From Streptomyces sp. NBC_00273 (GTDB lineage: Bacteria > Actinomycetota > Actinomycetes > Streptomycetales > Streptomycetaceae), in assembly GCF_036178145.1 (NCBI RefSeq), contig NZ_CP108067.1:9873001-9937000 (forward strand): a DNA stretch of 64,000 nt, read 5' to 3'. The position numbers were made by a program, and so were the translations under genes. The notes under the pieces were generated by a model that had not been told where the DNA came from, ran no database searches, and worked only from the letters and a program-made list of their open reading frames with translations. This document shows, one piece after another, positions 51,742 to 61,271 of the stretch. The first letter of the stretch is position 1; every line of letters begins with the position of its first letter.

Positions 51742-52746
51742 TCAGCTCACCGTCCGGCGGACGGCGTCCACGATGGTCGCGGGCTGGGGCAGTGCCGCTT
51801 CTTCGAGCTGCCGGGCGTAGGGAATGGGGACCTCCGCGCTGCATACGCGCTGAACGGGGGCGTCGAGGTCATAGAACGCCTGCTCGGTGATGCGGGACGA
51901 GATCTCCGCGGCCAGGCTGCCGCTGCGCCATGCCTCGTCGACGATCACGGCCCGGTTGGTTCGGCCGATGGATGCCATGACGGTGGTGTCGTCGAGGGGG
52001 CGCAGGGAACGTAGGTCCACGACCTCCGCGCTGATGCCCTCCCCGGCAAGGGTTTCCGCGGCTGCCAGGGCCTTCGGCAGGGAGCCGCCGTACGTGATCA
52101 CAGAGACGTCCGTGCCTGACCTGCGTACGGCCGCCGTGTCGAGTTCGACGGCTTCGACGGTCTCGTCCAGGGTGCCCTCCGCGTTGTACAGGCTGCCGTG
52201 TTCGAAGATCAGCACCGGATCGGGGTCGGCGAGGGCTGCTGCGAGCATGTGGCGCGCGTCATCGACCGTCGCGGGGGCCAGCACCCGGATGCCGGGGATG
52301 TGGGCGTACCAGCCTTCGAGGCTGTGAGAGTGCTGGGCGCCGAGCTGCCGGCCTGCTCCGGTCGTCATGCGGATCACGACGGGGACGCTCAGCTGCCCGC
52401 CCGACATATGGAGCAGTGTGGCCGCGTTGTTGAGGATCTGGTCCAGTGCCAGGAGACTGAAATTGACGGTCATGATCTCGACCACGGGCCGCATCCCGCC
52501 GAGCGCGGCGCCGATGCCCGCGCCGACGAATGCGGATTCGGACAGCGGTGTGTCGCGGATCCGGTCGGGTCCGAACTCTTCGAGCAGTCCCAGGCTGACG
52601 CCGAAGCATCCGCCGTACCGGCCCACGTCCTCACCCATGAGGAAGACGCGCTCGTCCTGCAGCAGGGCTTCGCGCAGCCCCTCACGGAGCGCCTCCCGGT
52701 AGGTGGTCGGCCGGGAAGTCCCGGTCGGTGCCTCCCGCGTGCTCAT
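51742..52746 (-). CDS. 2-oxoacid dehydrogenase E1 beta subunit
   Basis: A 334-residue E1beta: [108 protein letters not shown], and a transketolase C-terminal domain with [11 protein letters not shown]. It pairs with E1alpha in the alpha2beta2 enzyme. It starts four bases within the E1alpha stop (overlap ATGA) and lies two bases before the E2 start. Confidence 0.94.
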   Translation of the reverse strand: MSTREAPTGTSRPTTYREALREGLREALLQDERVFLMGEDVGRYGGCFGVSLGLLEEFGPDRIRDTPLSESAFVGAGIGAALGGMRPVVEIMTVNFSLLALDQILNNAATLLHMSGGQLSVPVVIRMTTGAGRQLGAQHSHSLEGWYAHIPGIRVLAPATVDDARHMLAAALADPDPVLIFEHGSLYNAEGTLDETVEAVELDTAAVRRSGTDVSVITYGGSLPKALAAAETLAGEGISAEVVDLRSLRPLDDTTVMASIGRTNRAVIVDEAWRSGSLAAEISSRITEQAFYDLDAPVQRVCSAEVPIPYARQLEEAALPQPATIVDAVRRTVS

Positions 52747-53822
52747 GCCGTGCTCCCGGGTTCGCTCGTGACGAAGCGGAGCAGGTCCGACACCGGTTCC
52801 AGCGGGGCTTCCTCGGCCCCCCGCACGGCCTCGTCGATCTCGGCGAGAACTTCCTTGTCGAGTTCTTCCATCACCCGGTCGTCGAGCTGCCCTTCGGAAC
52901 GCATCAGTTCGGCCAGCCCTTTGAGGGGGTCGCGTCCCTTCCATTCCTCGATCTCGGACTTGGCCCGGTACCGGTCCGGGTCGTACATGGAGTGGGCGCG
53001 GAACCGGTACGTCTGCGCCTCGAGGAAGTGCGGTCCGTTGCCCGCGCGCACGGACTCCGTCGCCCGAAGTGCGGCGGCTTCGACGGCGAGAACGTCCATG
53101 CCGTCGACGGTCCAGGCAGGCATCCCGTACGAAGCGGCACGCATGGCGAGGTTGGTCTGGGCATGCTCCCGGGCCAGGCTCGTTCCCATGGCGTACAGGT
53201 TGTTCTCGCAGACAAGCAACAGGGGCAGCTGCCACAGGGCCGCGAGGTTGGCCGTCTCGTGGAACTCGCCTTCGGCGAAAGCTCCGTCCCCGAAGAAACA
53301 GCAGGTGACGCGGGTGCTGCCGCGCATCCGGTCGGCGAGTGCGAGCCCGGCCGCCAGGGGCAGTCCGCCGGCCACGATCGCGTTGCCCCCGTAGAAGCGG
53401 CGCGGGGCGTCGAACAGGTGCATGGAGCCGCCGCGTCCGCGGCTGCAGCCGGTGGCCCTGCCGTACATCTCGGCCATCACGGCGTTGGCCGGAACTCCGC
53501 GAGCCAGGGCGTGCCCGTGTTCGCGGTAGGTGGACACCACCGCGTCCTCTTCGCGCAGGGCCTGGTTGACGCCCACGGCGACGGCTTCCTCACCGATGCA
53601 GAGGTGGACGAAACCACGGATCTTTGCGCCGCTGTAGAGCTCCACGCACCTTTCCTCGAACCGCCTGATGGCGAGCATCCGGCGGAGCAGGGACAGGTGG
53701 TGGCCGGGCACGGGAAGCCCGTCGGGAGTGCCGCGGGCGGCGGTGGCCGGCCCCTTCTTGCGCCCGCTCTTACGTGCTGTGCTCCGGGCCCTTCCTTCGT
53801 GCTGCGAGGTGGTGTTGCTCAT
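52743..53822 (-). CDS. 2-oxoacid dehydrogenase E1 alpha subunit (ThDP-dependent)
   Basis: A 359-residue E1alpha with the ThDP motif [50 protein letters not shown] and the phosphorylation-loop segment [22 protein letters not shown]. An N-terminal basic leader (residues 8-32, [14 protein letters not shown]) is extra relative to the family. It decarboxylates a 2-oxoacid such as pyruvate or a branched analogue. AGAAGG lies seven bases before the ATG at 53822. Confidence 0.94.
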   Translation of the reverse strand: MSNTTSQHEGRARSTARKSGRKKGPATAARGTPDGLPVPGHHLSLLRRMLAIRRFEERCVELYSGAKIRGFVHLCIGEEAVAVGVNQALREEDAVVSTYREHGHALARGVPANAVMAEMYGRATGCSRGRGGSMHLFDAPRRFYGGNAIVAGGLPLAAGLALADRMRGSTRVTCCFFGDGAFAEGEFHETANLAALWQLPLLLVCENNLYAMGTSLAREHAQTNLAMRAASYGMPAWTVDGMDVLAVEAAALRATESVRAGNGPHFLEAQTYRFRAHSMYDPDRYRAKSEIEEWKGRDPLKGLAELMRSEGQLDDRVMEELDKEVLAEIDEAVRGAEEAPLEPVSDLLRFVTSEPGSTA

Positions 53823-53847
53823 GGTTCTGCCTTCTCTCACGAGCGGG

Positions 53848-55638
53848 TCATCCGGGGTTCTCCAGCGTGGACAGATCCCCTTCGGGCAATCCCAGTTCCC
53901 GGGCCCGCAGCAGACGGCGCATCACCTTGCCGCTGCGCGTCTTGGGGAGGTTCTGCTCGAACTCGATCTCTCTGGGAGCCACCGCGGGCCCCAGCCTCCT
54001 GCGTGCGAACGCCAGAATTTCCCGCTTGAGGGACGCGTCGGGGGCGAGCCCCGGACGGAGGGAGACGAATGCCTTGACGACAGCTCCCACGACCGGATCC
54101 GGGCGGCCGATGACGCCGGCTTCCGCGACGGCGGGATGCTCCATCAGAGCGCTCTCCACTTCGAACGGGCCGATGAGGTGTCCTGCCGACTTGATGACGT
54201 CGTCGGCGCGGCCGACGAACCAGAACCACCCGTCCTCGTCGCGTTTCGCAAGGTCGCCGGTGAGATACCAGCCGTCCGCGAAGCAGGCGCGGTAGCGGGC
54301 CTCCTCGTTCAGATAGCCCCGGAACATGGAGGGCCAGCCCGGGCGCAGGGCCAGCTCACCGTCGACACCCGCCTCGGTGATGACGCGAACGCGTCCTCCG
54401 GTGACCTCGGCGCGTCCGTCCTCACCGCGTTCGAGCAGAGCGGCCTCCACACCGGGCAGGGGCCGTCCCATGGAGCCGGGCCGGATGTCGCTGGCCGCGA
54501 AGTTGGCGATCATGATCGCTCCGGTCTCTGTCTGCCACCAGTTGTCGTGGACCGGCAGGCCGAGCACCTCCTGCCCCCACAGGACGGCTTCCGGGTTGAG
54601 CGGCTCGCCCACGCTCGCGATGAATCGAAGGGCCGAAAGGTCGTACGGTCCGGGGAGCTGTCGGGTGCCGTCCCTGGGGGTGGCGCGCATCAGCATGCGG
54701 ATCGCGGTCGGTGCCGTGTACCAGACCGTGACCCGCTGGTTGTCGAGGATCCGGTACCAGCGGTGGACGTCGAAGTCCCCCTCGTCCACCACGACAGTCG
54801 CGCCGTGGGTGAGCGGGGCGATGATCCCGTAGGAGGTACCGGTCACCCACCCGGGGTCCGCCGTACACCAGTAGACGTCCTCCCGGCGGAGGTCGAGCGC
54901 GAAGGCCGCCGTCGCGTGGTGGGCCACGACCGCATCGTGGACATGGACCGCGCCCTTGGGCGTACCGGTCGTGCCGCTGGTGAAGTGCAGCAGCGCCATG
55001 TCCTCCGGATCCGTGGGCGGGACGGCGTACTCCTCGGGTGCCCGCTCCATGAGCTCGGCGAAGGAGACGGTGCCGGGCGGCGGATCGTGGACCGGGCCAA
55101 CGAGCAGGACGTGATCCAGACGCGGCAGGCGCTGCCTGTTCTCCTCGACCTTGCGCCGGTACAGGGCCTCGGTGGTGACAAGAACCCGGGCGTCGCCCAG
55201 CTCCAGCCGCTGCCGCACGGGCTCGGGCCCGAAGGCCGAGAAGAGCGGGCACAGCACGCGTGCGCTGCGCAGCGTGCCCAGGACCGTCGTGTACAGCTCG
55301 GGGCAGCGGCCCAGGAGCGTGAAGACCCTTTCCTGCCGCCCCACGCCCAGGGCCGTGAGTAGGTTGGCGAAGCGGCCCGTGAGGCCGCCCAGCTCGGCGT
55401 ACGTGAGGCGGGTGACGGTGTCGTCGGCTGCGATGCAGCGGAGCGCTTCCCGCCCGCCATGGCCTGCCACCAGGTGCCGGTCGACGGCCTCGTATCCGAT
55501 GTTCAGCCCGCCTCCTGGGAGCCCGGACAGCCAGGATCGAGCCCGGTCCCAAGTGAAATCCGTACGGGCCTGCTCGTAGTCCTGGAGCATGAAGACGGCA
55601 TCGGGTCCGGAATCTTTGTGGATGATCGAGTGATCCAT
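53848..55638 (-). CDS. acsA: Acetyl-CoA synthetase-type AMP-forming ligase
   Basis: A 596-residue adenylate-forming enzyme: P-loop [43 protein letters not shown] (acetyl-CoA synthetase-type WWQTETG), [41 protein letters not shown] and the C-terminal Lys of [16 protein letters not shown], the usual acetylation-controlled residue. It activates acetate or a similar acid to acyl-CoA through acyl-AMP. It is the first gene of the ACS-E1-E2-ACP operon, 25 bases before E1alpha. No DevR-like box was found upstream. Confidence 0.93.
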   Translation of the reverse strand: MDHSIIHKDSGPDAVFMLQDYEQARTDFTWDRARSWLSGLPGGGLNIGYEAVDRHLVAGHGGREALRCIAADDTVTRLTYAELGGLTGRFANLLTALGVGRQERVFTLLGRCPELYTTVLGTLRSARVLCPLFSAFGPEPVRQRLELGDARVLVTTEALYRRKVEENRQRLPRLDHVLLVGPVHDPPPGTVSFAELMERAPEEYAVPPTDPEDMALLHFTSGTTGTPKGAVHVHDAVVAHHATAAFALDLRREDVYWCTADPGWVTGTSYGIIAPLTHGATVVVDEGDFDVHRWYRILDNQRVTVWYTAPTAIRMLMRATPRDGTRQLPGPYDLSALRFIASVGEPLNPEAVLWGQEVLGLPVHDNWWQTETGAIMIANFAASDIRPGSMGRPLPGVEAALLERGEDGRAEVTGGRVRVITEAGVDGELALRPGWPSMFRGYLNEEARYRACFADGWYLTGDLAKRDEDGWFWFVGRADDVIKSAGHLIGPFEVESALMEHPAVAEAGVIGRPDPVVGAVVKAFVSLRPGLAPDASLKREILAFARRRLGPAVAPREIEFEQNLPKTRSGKVMRRLLRARELGLPEGDLSTLENPG

Positions 55639-55759
55639 GGCCGGGTCTCTCTCCTCGCCTTGGAATCTTCAAGGAGACAGCGTCACGTTGGGTGACGGCC
55701 GTAAGCGCGGCGAGCGGTCTTCCGGGCGTCCCCCGGACGGTCCACACCGGACGTCGCGG

Positions 55760-56455
55760 TTACAGAGACATCCCCAGGGCGCTTCGGTGTGGTGGGGTGA
55801 GCAGGGAGTCATCGATGCGGGCCGTCAGGCGGGGGGCGACTGCGACCACACCGTCCAGCTGGCTGGTGAGGCGGATCAGGACCGGAACCTGGCTCTGTCT
55901 CTCCAGCCGGCCCTCCAGCGTCACGATGCCGTCGACCACGTGGACGGTGACCGCATCGGCGCCCAGCCCCATGGTGTCCACGAGTATGTCCGCGACCACG
56001 CGGTGTCGTATCTCCGAGTCCGGTCGCAGGAAGAGCCAGAGCAGGTCACGGCGGGTGACGATGCCGACGAGGCGGTCCTCGTCGTCCACGACCGGCAGTC
56101 GCTCGACTCCCCGGCGGGCCATCAGCCGGGCGGCTCCTGCCGCGGTCTCGTCCGCGTGAACCGTGACGGCCGGTGCGGACATGGCCTCACCAGCGGTGAA
56201 CGTCACCTCGGACGGGAACACGGCCCCACCTCGGCCGGCACCGGGCTCTTCGCCCAGCGGTGGGTGATCGGAGGCTACGCGACCGATCAGGTCGCTCTCG
56301 GAGACGACGCCGAGCACTCGGTCCTCGTCGTCGAGGACCGGCAGTCCGCTGATGTCGTGCTGAGCGAGCAGCTTGGCGACATCCTTGAAAGGGGTGGACG
56401 TCAGAACCGAGACGACCTCGTCGGTCATCAGGTCTCCGACCTTGATGTGCTTCAT
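55760..56455 (-). CDS. CBS-BON protein
   Basis: A 231-residue protein: DLMTDEVVSVLTSTPFKDVAKLL, VLGVVSESDLI; MSAPAVTVHADETAAGAARLM, VERLPVVDDEDRLVGIVTRRDLL; BON domain VTVHVVDGIVTLEGRLERQSQVPVLIRLTSQLDGVVAVAPRLT. GGAGGTGCCTC precedes the start at 56455. A 20-residue insert (GEEPGAGRGGAVFPSEVTF) separates the CBS domains. It is divergent from the USP pair across two DevR-like boxes. Confidence 0.92.
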   Translation of the reverse strand: MKHIKVGDLMTDEVVSVLTSTPFKDVAKLLAQHDISGLPVLDDEDRVLGVVSESDLIGRVASDHPPLGEEPGAGRGGAVFPSEVTFTAGEAMSAPAVTVHADETAAGAARLMARRGVERLPVVDDEDRLVGIVTRRDLLWLFLRPDSEIRHRVVADILVDTMGLGADAVTVHVVDGIVTLEGRLERQSQVPVLIRLTSQLDGVVAVAPRLTARIDDSLLTPPHRSALGMSL

Positions 56456-56546
56456 GAGGCACCTCCTGCCGTCACAGCGATCCACCCGGAAGGGAAGGCC
56501 GGAGGACGCCGATAACCACGATCCGCCGAATGCCACGAGAGGAGGA

Positions 56547-56582
56547 GGGCCGAATGGTCCGCAGCCGGGCCCGATCGGACCC
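56547..56582. promoter_or_regulatory. Paired DevR-like boxes, CBS-BON / USP pair
   Basis: GGGCCGAATGGTCC (56547-56560) and GGGCCCGATCGGACCC (56567-56582), 20 bp apart, between the divergent starts at 56455 and 56661. Confidence 0.75.
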
Positions 56583-56660
56583 GTGCCGCAGCCTCCTGGC
56601 GGAGGAGCCCGAAGAACCGACCCGAGAGCCGGACTCCTGGCGGCTCTCTGAGGAGGAACC

Positions 56661-57563
56661 ATGGAAGGCACCACGAGCAGCTCTGAACTCGGCGCCGTCA
56701 TCGTCGGCGTCGACGGCTCCGAACCGGCCCGCCAGGCAGCGATGTGGGCAGCGGCGGAGGCCGTACGCCGCGAGCGTCCGTTGCACATCGTGCACGGGTC
56801 CGACACCGACGGCCGGGTCCTCTACGTCTCGGCGAAGACCATCGAGCATGTCCGGCGGGCCGGCCGTGAACTGCTGGACGCCACGGTGGCCGCGGTCACG
56901 GAGCGGTTTCCCGGCCTGCAAGTCAACCCCGAGTTCAGCCGTAGCGCACCTGTCCCGAGCCTCCACCAGTCCGCGGGCCTCCACGGCACCATCGTGGTCG
57001 GCAGCCGGGGGCTGGGCGGTTTCAGCTCCCTCATGCTCGGATCGGTCGGCCTCAAGGTCGCAGCGGGAGCGAAGACGCCCGTCATCATCGTCAGAGGCAC
57101 CGAGAACGGCGCCGACACGGGTGCGGTGCTCGCCGCTGTGCGCGACGAACACGACCTCGACTGCGCACGGTACGCCGCACGCGAGGCACAGATCCGCGAG
57201 GGCTCGCTACGGCTGCTGCACGTGTGGAACATCCTGCAGTCCGTCGGCGAGGTCGTGACCCTGCTCGACGACGTGGAGGAAATCGCCAACGAGCAGGTCC
57301 ATCACCTGAACGCCGTGGCGGACCGGATCCGCGAGGAGTTCCCGGACCTGACCGTGCAGGTGGACGCGGACAAGAGCACGTCAGTGGCTTCTGTACTGGT
57401 TGAGGCCTCGCGCCAGGCGGACCTGCTGGTGATGGGCGGCCGACGGTCACCCAGCTACCTCGGGCCCACCCTCGGGCGGGTCACGCACAGCCTGGTCCAC
57501 CATGCCCACTGCCCCGTACAGCTCATTCCGCGCCACACGGACAAGGATGGGAGCGAATCGTGA
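56661..57563 (+). CDS. Universal stress protein, two UspA domains (copy of 25752)
   Basis: A 300-residue USP with the same length and motif order as the protein at 25752: VIVGVDGSEPARQAAMWAAAEAVRRERPLHIVHGSDTDGRVLY, GSRGLGGFSSLMLGSVGLKVAAGAKTPVIIVRGTENGADTG, GGRRSPSYLGPTLGRVTHSLVHHAHCPVQLIPRHTDKDGSES. GGAGGAACC? precedes the ATG. The clear identity over the full length marks a duplication with moderate divergence. Confidence 0.93.
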   Translation: MEGTTSSSELGAVIVGVDGSEPARQAAMWAAAEAVRRERPLHIVHGSDTDGRVLYVSAKTIEHVRRAGRELLDATVAAVTERFPGLQVNPEFSRSAPVPSLHQSAGLHGTIVVGSRGLGGFSSLMLGSVGLKVAAGAKTPVIIVRGTENGADTGAVLAAVRDEHDLDCARYAAREAQIREGSLRLLHVWNILQSVGEVVTLLDDVEEIANEQVHHLNAVADRIREEFPDLTVQVDADKSTSVASVLVEASRQADLLVMGGRRSPSYLGPTLGRVTHSLVHHAHCPVQLIPRHTDKDGSES

Positions 57564-58420
57564 CCGACGCGGACGAACACCAGGAGATCGTCGTCGGCAT
57601 CGACCCGGCCAGGGACTGGCGTCTGCCCGTGGCCTGGGCGGTGGACGAGGCCGGGCGACGCCGGCTACGGCTGCGACTCGTCGTAGCCGTACCTCCCCAG
57701 CACGACACGCAACACGTCGACGACACGCCGCGCAGCATCGCCCTGCACCAGGAGGCCTCGGACGCCCTCGGCGCGGCTGCCGCCTGGAGCAGGGAGCGAC
57801 ACCCGGAGGTCGAAGCGGTCGTGGATCTCGTCGAGGGGTTCCCCGCTCCGGCGATCGGTCGACTGTCGAGGCGGGCCCGCATGATCGTGCTCGGCTCCCG
57901 TCACCTGAGCCGGACCTCGGAGTTCCTCAGCGCCGGCTCCCTGGTCGTCCCCGTCAGTGCGCAGGCGCAGTGTCCGGTCGTCGTCGTGGGCGACGCCGAG
58001 CACGTCACTCAACAGCCGCCCTACCTGGTGGTGGGCATCGACGGAAGCGAGTCCTCGAAGGCGGCCCTTGCGATTGCGTTCGAAGAGGCCGACCTCAGGG
58101 GGGCCAAGCTGCGTGCCGTGTCGGTGTGGCAGCCACCGCTGTTCCTGCACCACGACGAGGAGGCCGCGCTCCAGGGGCAACGACGCATGCTGTCCGAGAC
58201 GACGGCAGGTTGGTCGCAGGAGTACCCGGACGTCGTGTTGACGCACGAGGTGCTGACCGGTCACCCGGTGGAGGAGCTCGCCGGTGCCGCCGAGCACGCC
58301 CTCGCCGTGGTCGTGGGCCGTCGAGGCAAGGGCGGTTACACGGGCATGCGACTCGGATCGGTCGTCCACGGGTTGCTGCACCGGGCGCACTGCCCGGTGA
58401 TCACGGTTCCCGTGCGGTGA
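57560..58420 (+). CDS. Universal stress protein, two UspA domains (copy of 26654)
   Basis: A 286-residue USP parallel to 26654: EIVVGIDPARDWRLPVAWAVDEAGRRRLRLRLVVAVPP, GSRHLSRTSEFLSAGSLVVP, YLVVGIDGSESSKAALAIAFEEADLRG, GRRGKGGYTGMRLGSVVHGLLHRAHCPVITV. GTG start overlaps the previous stop (GTGA). With 56661 it repeats the cassette of 25752/26654. Confidence 0.92.
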   Translation: MTDADEHQEIVVGIDPARDWRLPVAWAVDEAGRRRLRLRLVVAVPPQHDTQHVDDTPRSIALHQEASDALGAAAAWSRERHPEVEAVVDLVEGFPAPAIGRLSRRARMIVLGSRHLSRTSEFLSAGSLVVPVSAQAQCPVVVVGDAEHVTQQPPYLVVGIDGSESSKAALAIAFEEADLRGAKLRAVSVWQPPLFLHHDEEAALQGQRRMLSETTAGWSQEYPDVVLTHEVLTGHPVEELAGAAEHALAVVVGRRGKGGYTGMRLGSVVHGLLHRAHCPVITVPVR

Positions 58421-58526
58421 GGACTGCGTGACGACGCCCGCCGCCCGGTGCACCGAGCATCGTGGCGGTACGACAGAAGTCGAACCGGAACCCGAGATCG
58501 GACAGCGCTGAGCCCTCAGGCGGTAC

Positions 58527-59192
58527 TCACCGAGGGACGGTCTGCGTGACGCGCCACAGCCGCCGGGGGAGGCCGCCCTCCTCGAAGGCGGCGACCTCGT
58601 CCAGAGTCCAGCTTCTGGCGAGGGCGTCGACCAGGTCGCGGGGGAAGAAGTGGACGGCGAAGCCGCCGTGTTCCCAGATGTCGTCTCCGTGCCCGGCACC
58701 GGCCTGGTAGTGCGCGTCCCCGGTGTGACGGACGGTGTAGACGAAGACTCCGCCCGGCCGCAGTACCCGTCGCACCTCGGCGACCAAGGCGTGGATCTCC
58801 TGGGTGGACAGCGCCATGCAGAGCAGCATGTGCGCGAACACGGCATCCACCGAGGTGTTCGCGAGCGGCAGAGGCTCGCGGACGTCGTGGACCGCTGTGG
58901 TGACCCGCCCCGCGACGTCTTGGGCCGCGGCGGCTTCGCGCAGCTGCTCCAGACCCGCCGGGCTGAAGTCAGTGGCCAATACGGAGAATCCCTGGCGGGC
59001 GAAGTACAGCGCATCACGGCCGTGGCCGGCACCCAGCTCCAGCACCTTCCTGGCACCGACGGTCCTGAAGACGGCAGCGGCATGGACCGCTGGATCGGAC
59101 GGCTCCTCGCCGTACATGCCGGGATGATCGCCGTAGGTCTGCTGCCAGTGCGCACGCTGAACATCGGCCAGCCCCTGCTCCGACTCCGACAT
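58527..59192 (-). CDS. Class I SAM-dependent methyltransferase
   Basis: A 221-residue methyltransferase: motif I KVLELGAGHGRDALYFARQGF, motif II VLATDFSPAGLEQLREAAA, SVDAVFAHMLLCMALSTQEIHALVAEVRRVLRPGGVFVYTVRHTGD. A Trp-rich N-terminus (VQRAHWQQTYGDHPGMYGEEPSDPA) resembles the thiopurine/tellurite-resistance subgroup. The substrate is unknown. GAGGAGGGCGTCAGC precedes the start. A methyltransferase (Rv2003c) also lies among the mycobacterial DosR genes, but correspondence is only loose. Confidence 0.88.
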   Translation of the reverse strand: MSESEQGLADVQRAHWQQTYGDHPGMYGEEPSDPAVHAAAVFRTVGARKVLELGAGHGRDALYFARQGFSVLATDFSPAGLEQLREAAAAQDVAGRVTTAVHDVREPLPLANTSVDAVFAHMLLCMALSTQEIHALVAEVRRVLRPGGVFVYTVRHTGDAHYQAGAGHGDDIWEHGGFAVHFFPRDLVDALARSWTLDEVAAFEEGGLPRRLWRVTQTVPR

Positions 59193-59327
59193 GCTGACGC
59201 CCTCCTCACCAGGCCGGCATCGAACCGAGCGGCCCCCGCCAGGCCACCCTAGAGGGACACCATGTCGTCACCGCGCCCGCCCGCTGCGCCACGGCCGTCA
59301 TTGCTGTCGATACTCGGCTTCTGGCAC

Positions 59328-59335
59328 AACTTCTG
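59328..59335. repeat. Target-site duplication, left copy
   Basis: AACTTCTG directly precedes the left inverted repeat of the IS and recurs right after the right one (61028-61035). An 8-bp duplication is the hallmark of ISL3-family insertion. Confidence 0.95.
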
Positions 59336-61027
59336 GGCTCTGTCGCTAATTTGGGGGTAGTTGGGCAACTATCCGGTGTGATGGGTGGGGTTCAGGTCGG
59401 GGATCTTCTTCTGCCGGGTGTCGCAGTGGAGATCGACCAGCTGGTTCTGACGGATGTGGAGGTCCGGGTCGCCGTGCGATCAAGGGCCGTGTCGGCGGCC
59501 TGTCCCGGATGCGGGCGGAGATCTTCGAGAGTGCACTGCTACTACCAGCGGACTCTGGCGGATCGTCCGGTCGCCGGCCGGCGTGTGCGGATCGAGCTAC
59601 GGGCGCGTCGACTCGTCTGCGGGAACGAGCAGTGTGACCGCCGGACGTTCGCCGAACAGATACCGGGCCTGACGCATCGCCATGCACGCCGCACCGACGC
59701 ACTCACCGCCCAGCTCACCGACGTGGCCCTGTTCCTGGGCGGCCGGCCAGGCGCTCGCCTGTTCCAGCGCATGACCATCGACACCTGCAAGGACACTCTG
59801 CTCCGGCTGATCCGTAAGCTGCCGCTCCCCTCGTCGGGATCGGTGCCGCATCTCGGCGTCGACGACTTCGCCGTTCGCAGGGGACGGACCTACGCGACGA
59901 TCCTCATCGACATGGCAACCCACCGCCCGATCGACGTCCTGGCCGACCGGGCCGCAGCGACTTTCGCGTCCTGGCTGCAAAACCATCCTGAGGTCCGGAT
60001 CGTCTGCCGTGACCGTGCAGGCTCCTACCGAGACGGGGCCCAGGTCGGTGCCCCGCAGGCCATGCAGGTAGCCGATGCCTGGCACCTCCTGAACAACCTG
60101 GCGCAAGCAGTCGAACGGGTCATCGGACGGCATCGCGCTGACCTGCGACAGCCTCTCACCTCACACGATGACCGGACCGACGACGGCCCGGCCTCCGAGG
60201 GCCGCGACCGCGAAGAGCTGGACCTCAACGGGCGGCCACGACCTCTGGTCGCCCGCACCCGCGAACGCCACCAACAGATCCACGAACGCATCCAACGTGG
60301 CGACAGCCTTCGCGCCATCGCACGCGACCTGCGGCTCAGCCGCGGCACAGTCAACCGCTTCGCGCACGCCGCAGAAGTCGATGAGCTTCTCCTCGCGGCC
60401 ATTCATCGACCCGCGCTGATCGATGATTACCGCCTCTACCTGCACCATCGCTGGATGGAAGGCTGCACCAACGCCTCCGCGCTCACCCGGGAAATCCAGC
60501 GGCTGGGCTACCGCGGCAACGTCAACACCGTCCGCCGGCACCTGAAGCCCTACCGCCACGGCGCGATCCCACTCACCGCCCCCTTGCCACACCTGACCGT
60601 CCGCAGGGTCACCGACTGGATCATGCGCCGACCCGAGCGCCTCAACGATGTTGAGCGAAAGGGTCTCGACGAGCTGTGCGAGCGGAACCCAGCGCTGGCG
60701 ACGACCGTCGCTTACGCACGCCGCCTGGCACTCATGGTCCGCGACCGCCGCAGTGAACACCTCGCTCTCGACGTCTGGATGGCCGACGTCCGCCTCGATG
60801 GACAACGCGAACTCCGCACCCTGGCCAATGGCATGCGACGCGACCGCGCGGCCATCCAGGCCGCCCTCACCACGACCTACACTTCCGGAGCGGTCGAGGG
60901 CAACGTCACGCGGGTCAAGCTCCTGAAGAGACAGATGTACGGCCGCGCCAACTTCGATCTCCTACGACGCCGCATCCTGCTCTCACCATGATCAAGAGGC
61001 CGTTACCCCCAAATTAGCGACAGAGCC
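59336..61027 (+). mobile_element. Intact ISL3-family insertion sequence
   Basis: A 1692-bp element bounded by perfect 24-bp inverted repeats (59336-59359 starting GGCTCTGTCGCTAATTTG and 61004-61027), with one full transposase gene and 8-bp direct repeats outside. Perfect ends and duplication point to recent, possibly still active, transposition. Confidence 0.95.
59381..60991 (+). CDS. ISL3-family transposase
   Basis: A 536-residue transposase: N-terminal zinc ribbon (CPGCGRRSSRVHCYYQRTLADRPVAGRRV, CGNEQCDRRTF), then DDE catalytic core with LGVDDFAVRRGRTYATILIDMATHRPIDVL (first Asp), VRIVCRDRAGSYRDGA and QVADAWHLLNNL, and C-terminal TSGAVEGNVTRVKLLKRQMYGRANFDLLRRRIL with the catalytic Glu. 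A helix-turn-helix insert (RAIARDLRLSRGTVNRFA) occurs in the centre. I chose the ATG at 59381; earlier in-frame TTG is possible. Confidence 0.93.
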   Translation: MGGVQVGDLLLPGVAVEIDQLVLTDVEVRVAVRSRAVSAACPGCGRRSSRVHCYYQRTLADRPVAGRRVRIELRARRLVCGNEQCDRRTFAEQIPGLTHRHARRTDALTAQLTDVALFLGGRPGARLFQRMTIDTCKDTLLRLIRKLPLPSSGSVPHLGVDDFAVRRGRTYATILIDMATHRPIDVLADRAAATFASWLQNHPEVRIVCRDRAGSYRDGAQVGAPQAMQVADAWHLLNNLAQAVERVIGRHRADLRQPLTSHDDRTDDGPASEGRDREELDLNGRPRPLVARTRERHQQIHERIQRGDSLRAIARDLRLSRGTVNRFAHAAEVDELLLAAIHRPALIDDYRLYLHHRWMEGCTNASALTREIQRLGYRGNVNTVRRHLKPYRHGAIPLTAPLPHLTVRRVTDWIMRRPERLNDVERKGLDELCERNPALATTVAYARRLALMVRDRRSEHLALDVWMADVRLDGQRELRTLANGMRRDRAAIQAALTTTYTSGAVEGNVTRVKLLKRQMYGRANFDLLRRRILLSP

Positions 61028-61035
61028 AACTTCTG
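61028..61035. repeat. Target-site duplication, right copy
   Basis: AACTTCTG, matching the left flank at 59328-59335. Confidence 0.95.
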
Positions 61036-61143
61036 TGGTGAAGAGCCGACCTTGCGGTGGCGCCCAGGGCGGGAAGGTGTGCTCATTGCGGCCTCCGTTC
61101 GGTTCCCCGCTTCCCGTCTGGGGGCAGGCACGGTCATGGGCAT

Positions 61144-61179
61144 GGGCCTATCGGCCCTGGTCGTGCCCCCGAGCGGCCC
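61144..61179. promoter_or_regulatory. DevR-like box upstream of SHOCT gene
   Basis: GGGCCTATCGGCCCT (61144-61158) with a degenerate partner GCCCCCGAGCGGCCC (61165-61179), 21 bp apart and about 93-128 bp upstream of the start at 61272. Confidence 0.6.
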
Positions 61180-61271
61180 ATGCCCGGACGACACGGGGCG
61201 ACGGACAGTGAGGACATGGGGGACATGCCCTGAGGGCCGTGTCCCAGACCATCGCAACAGGAGCGTGAGCC

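Noticed and set aside
58421..58526. Possible terminator or small gene between the USP and the methyltransferase
   Set aside because: No convincing hairpin or frame was found in these 106 bases.
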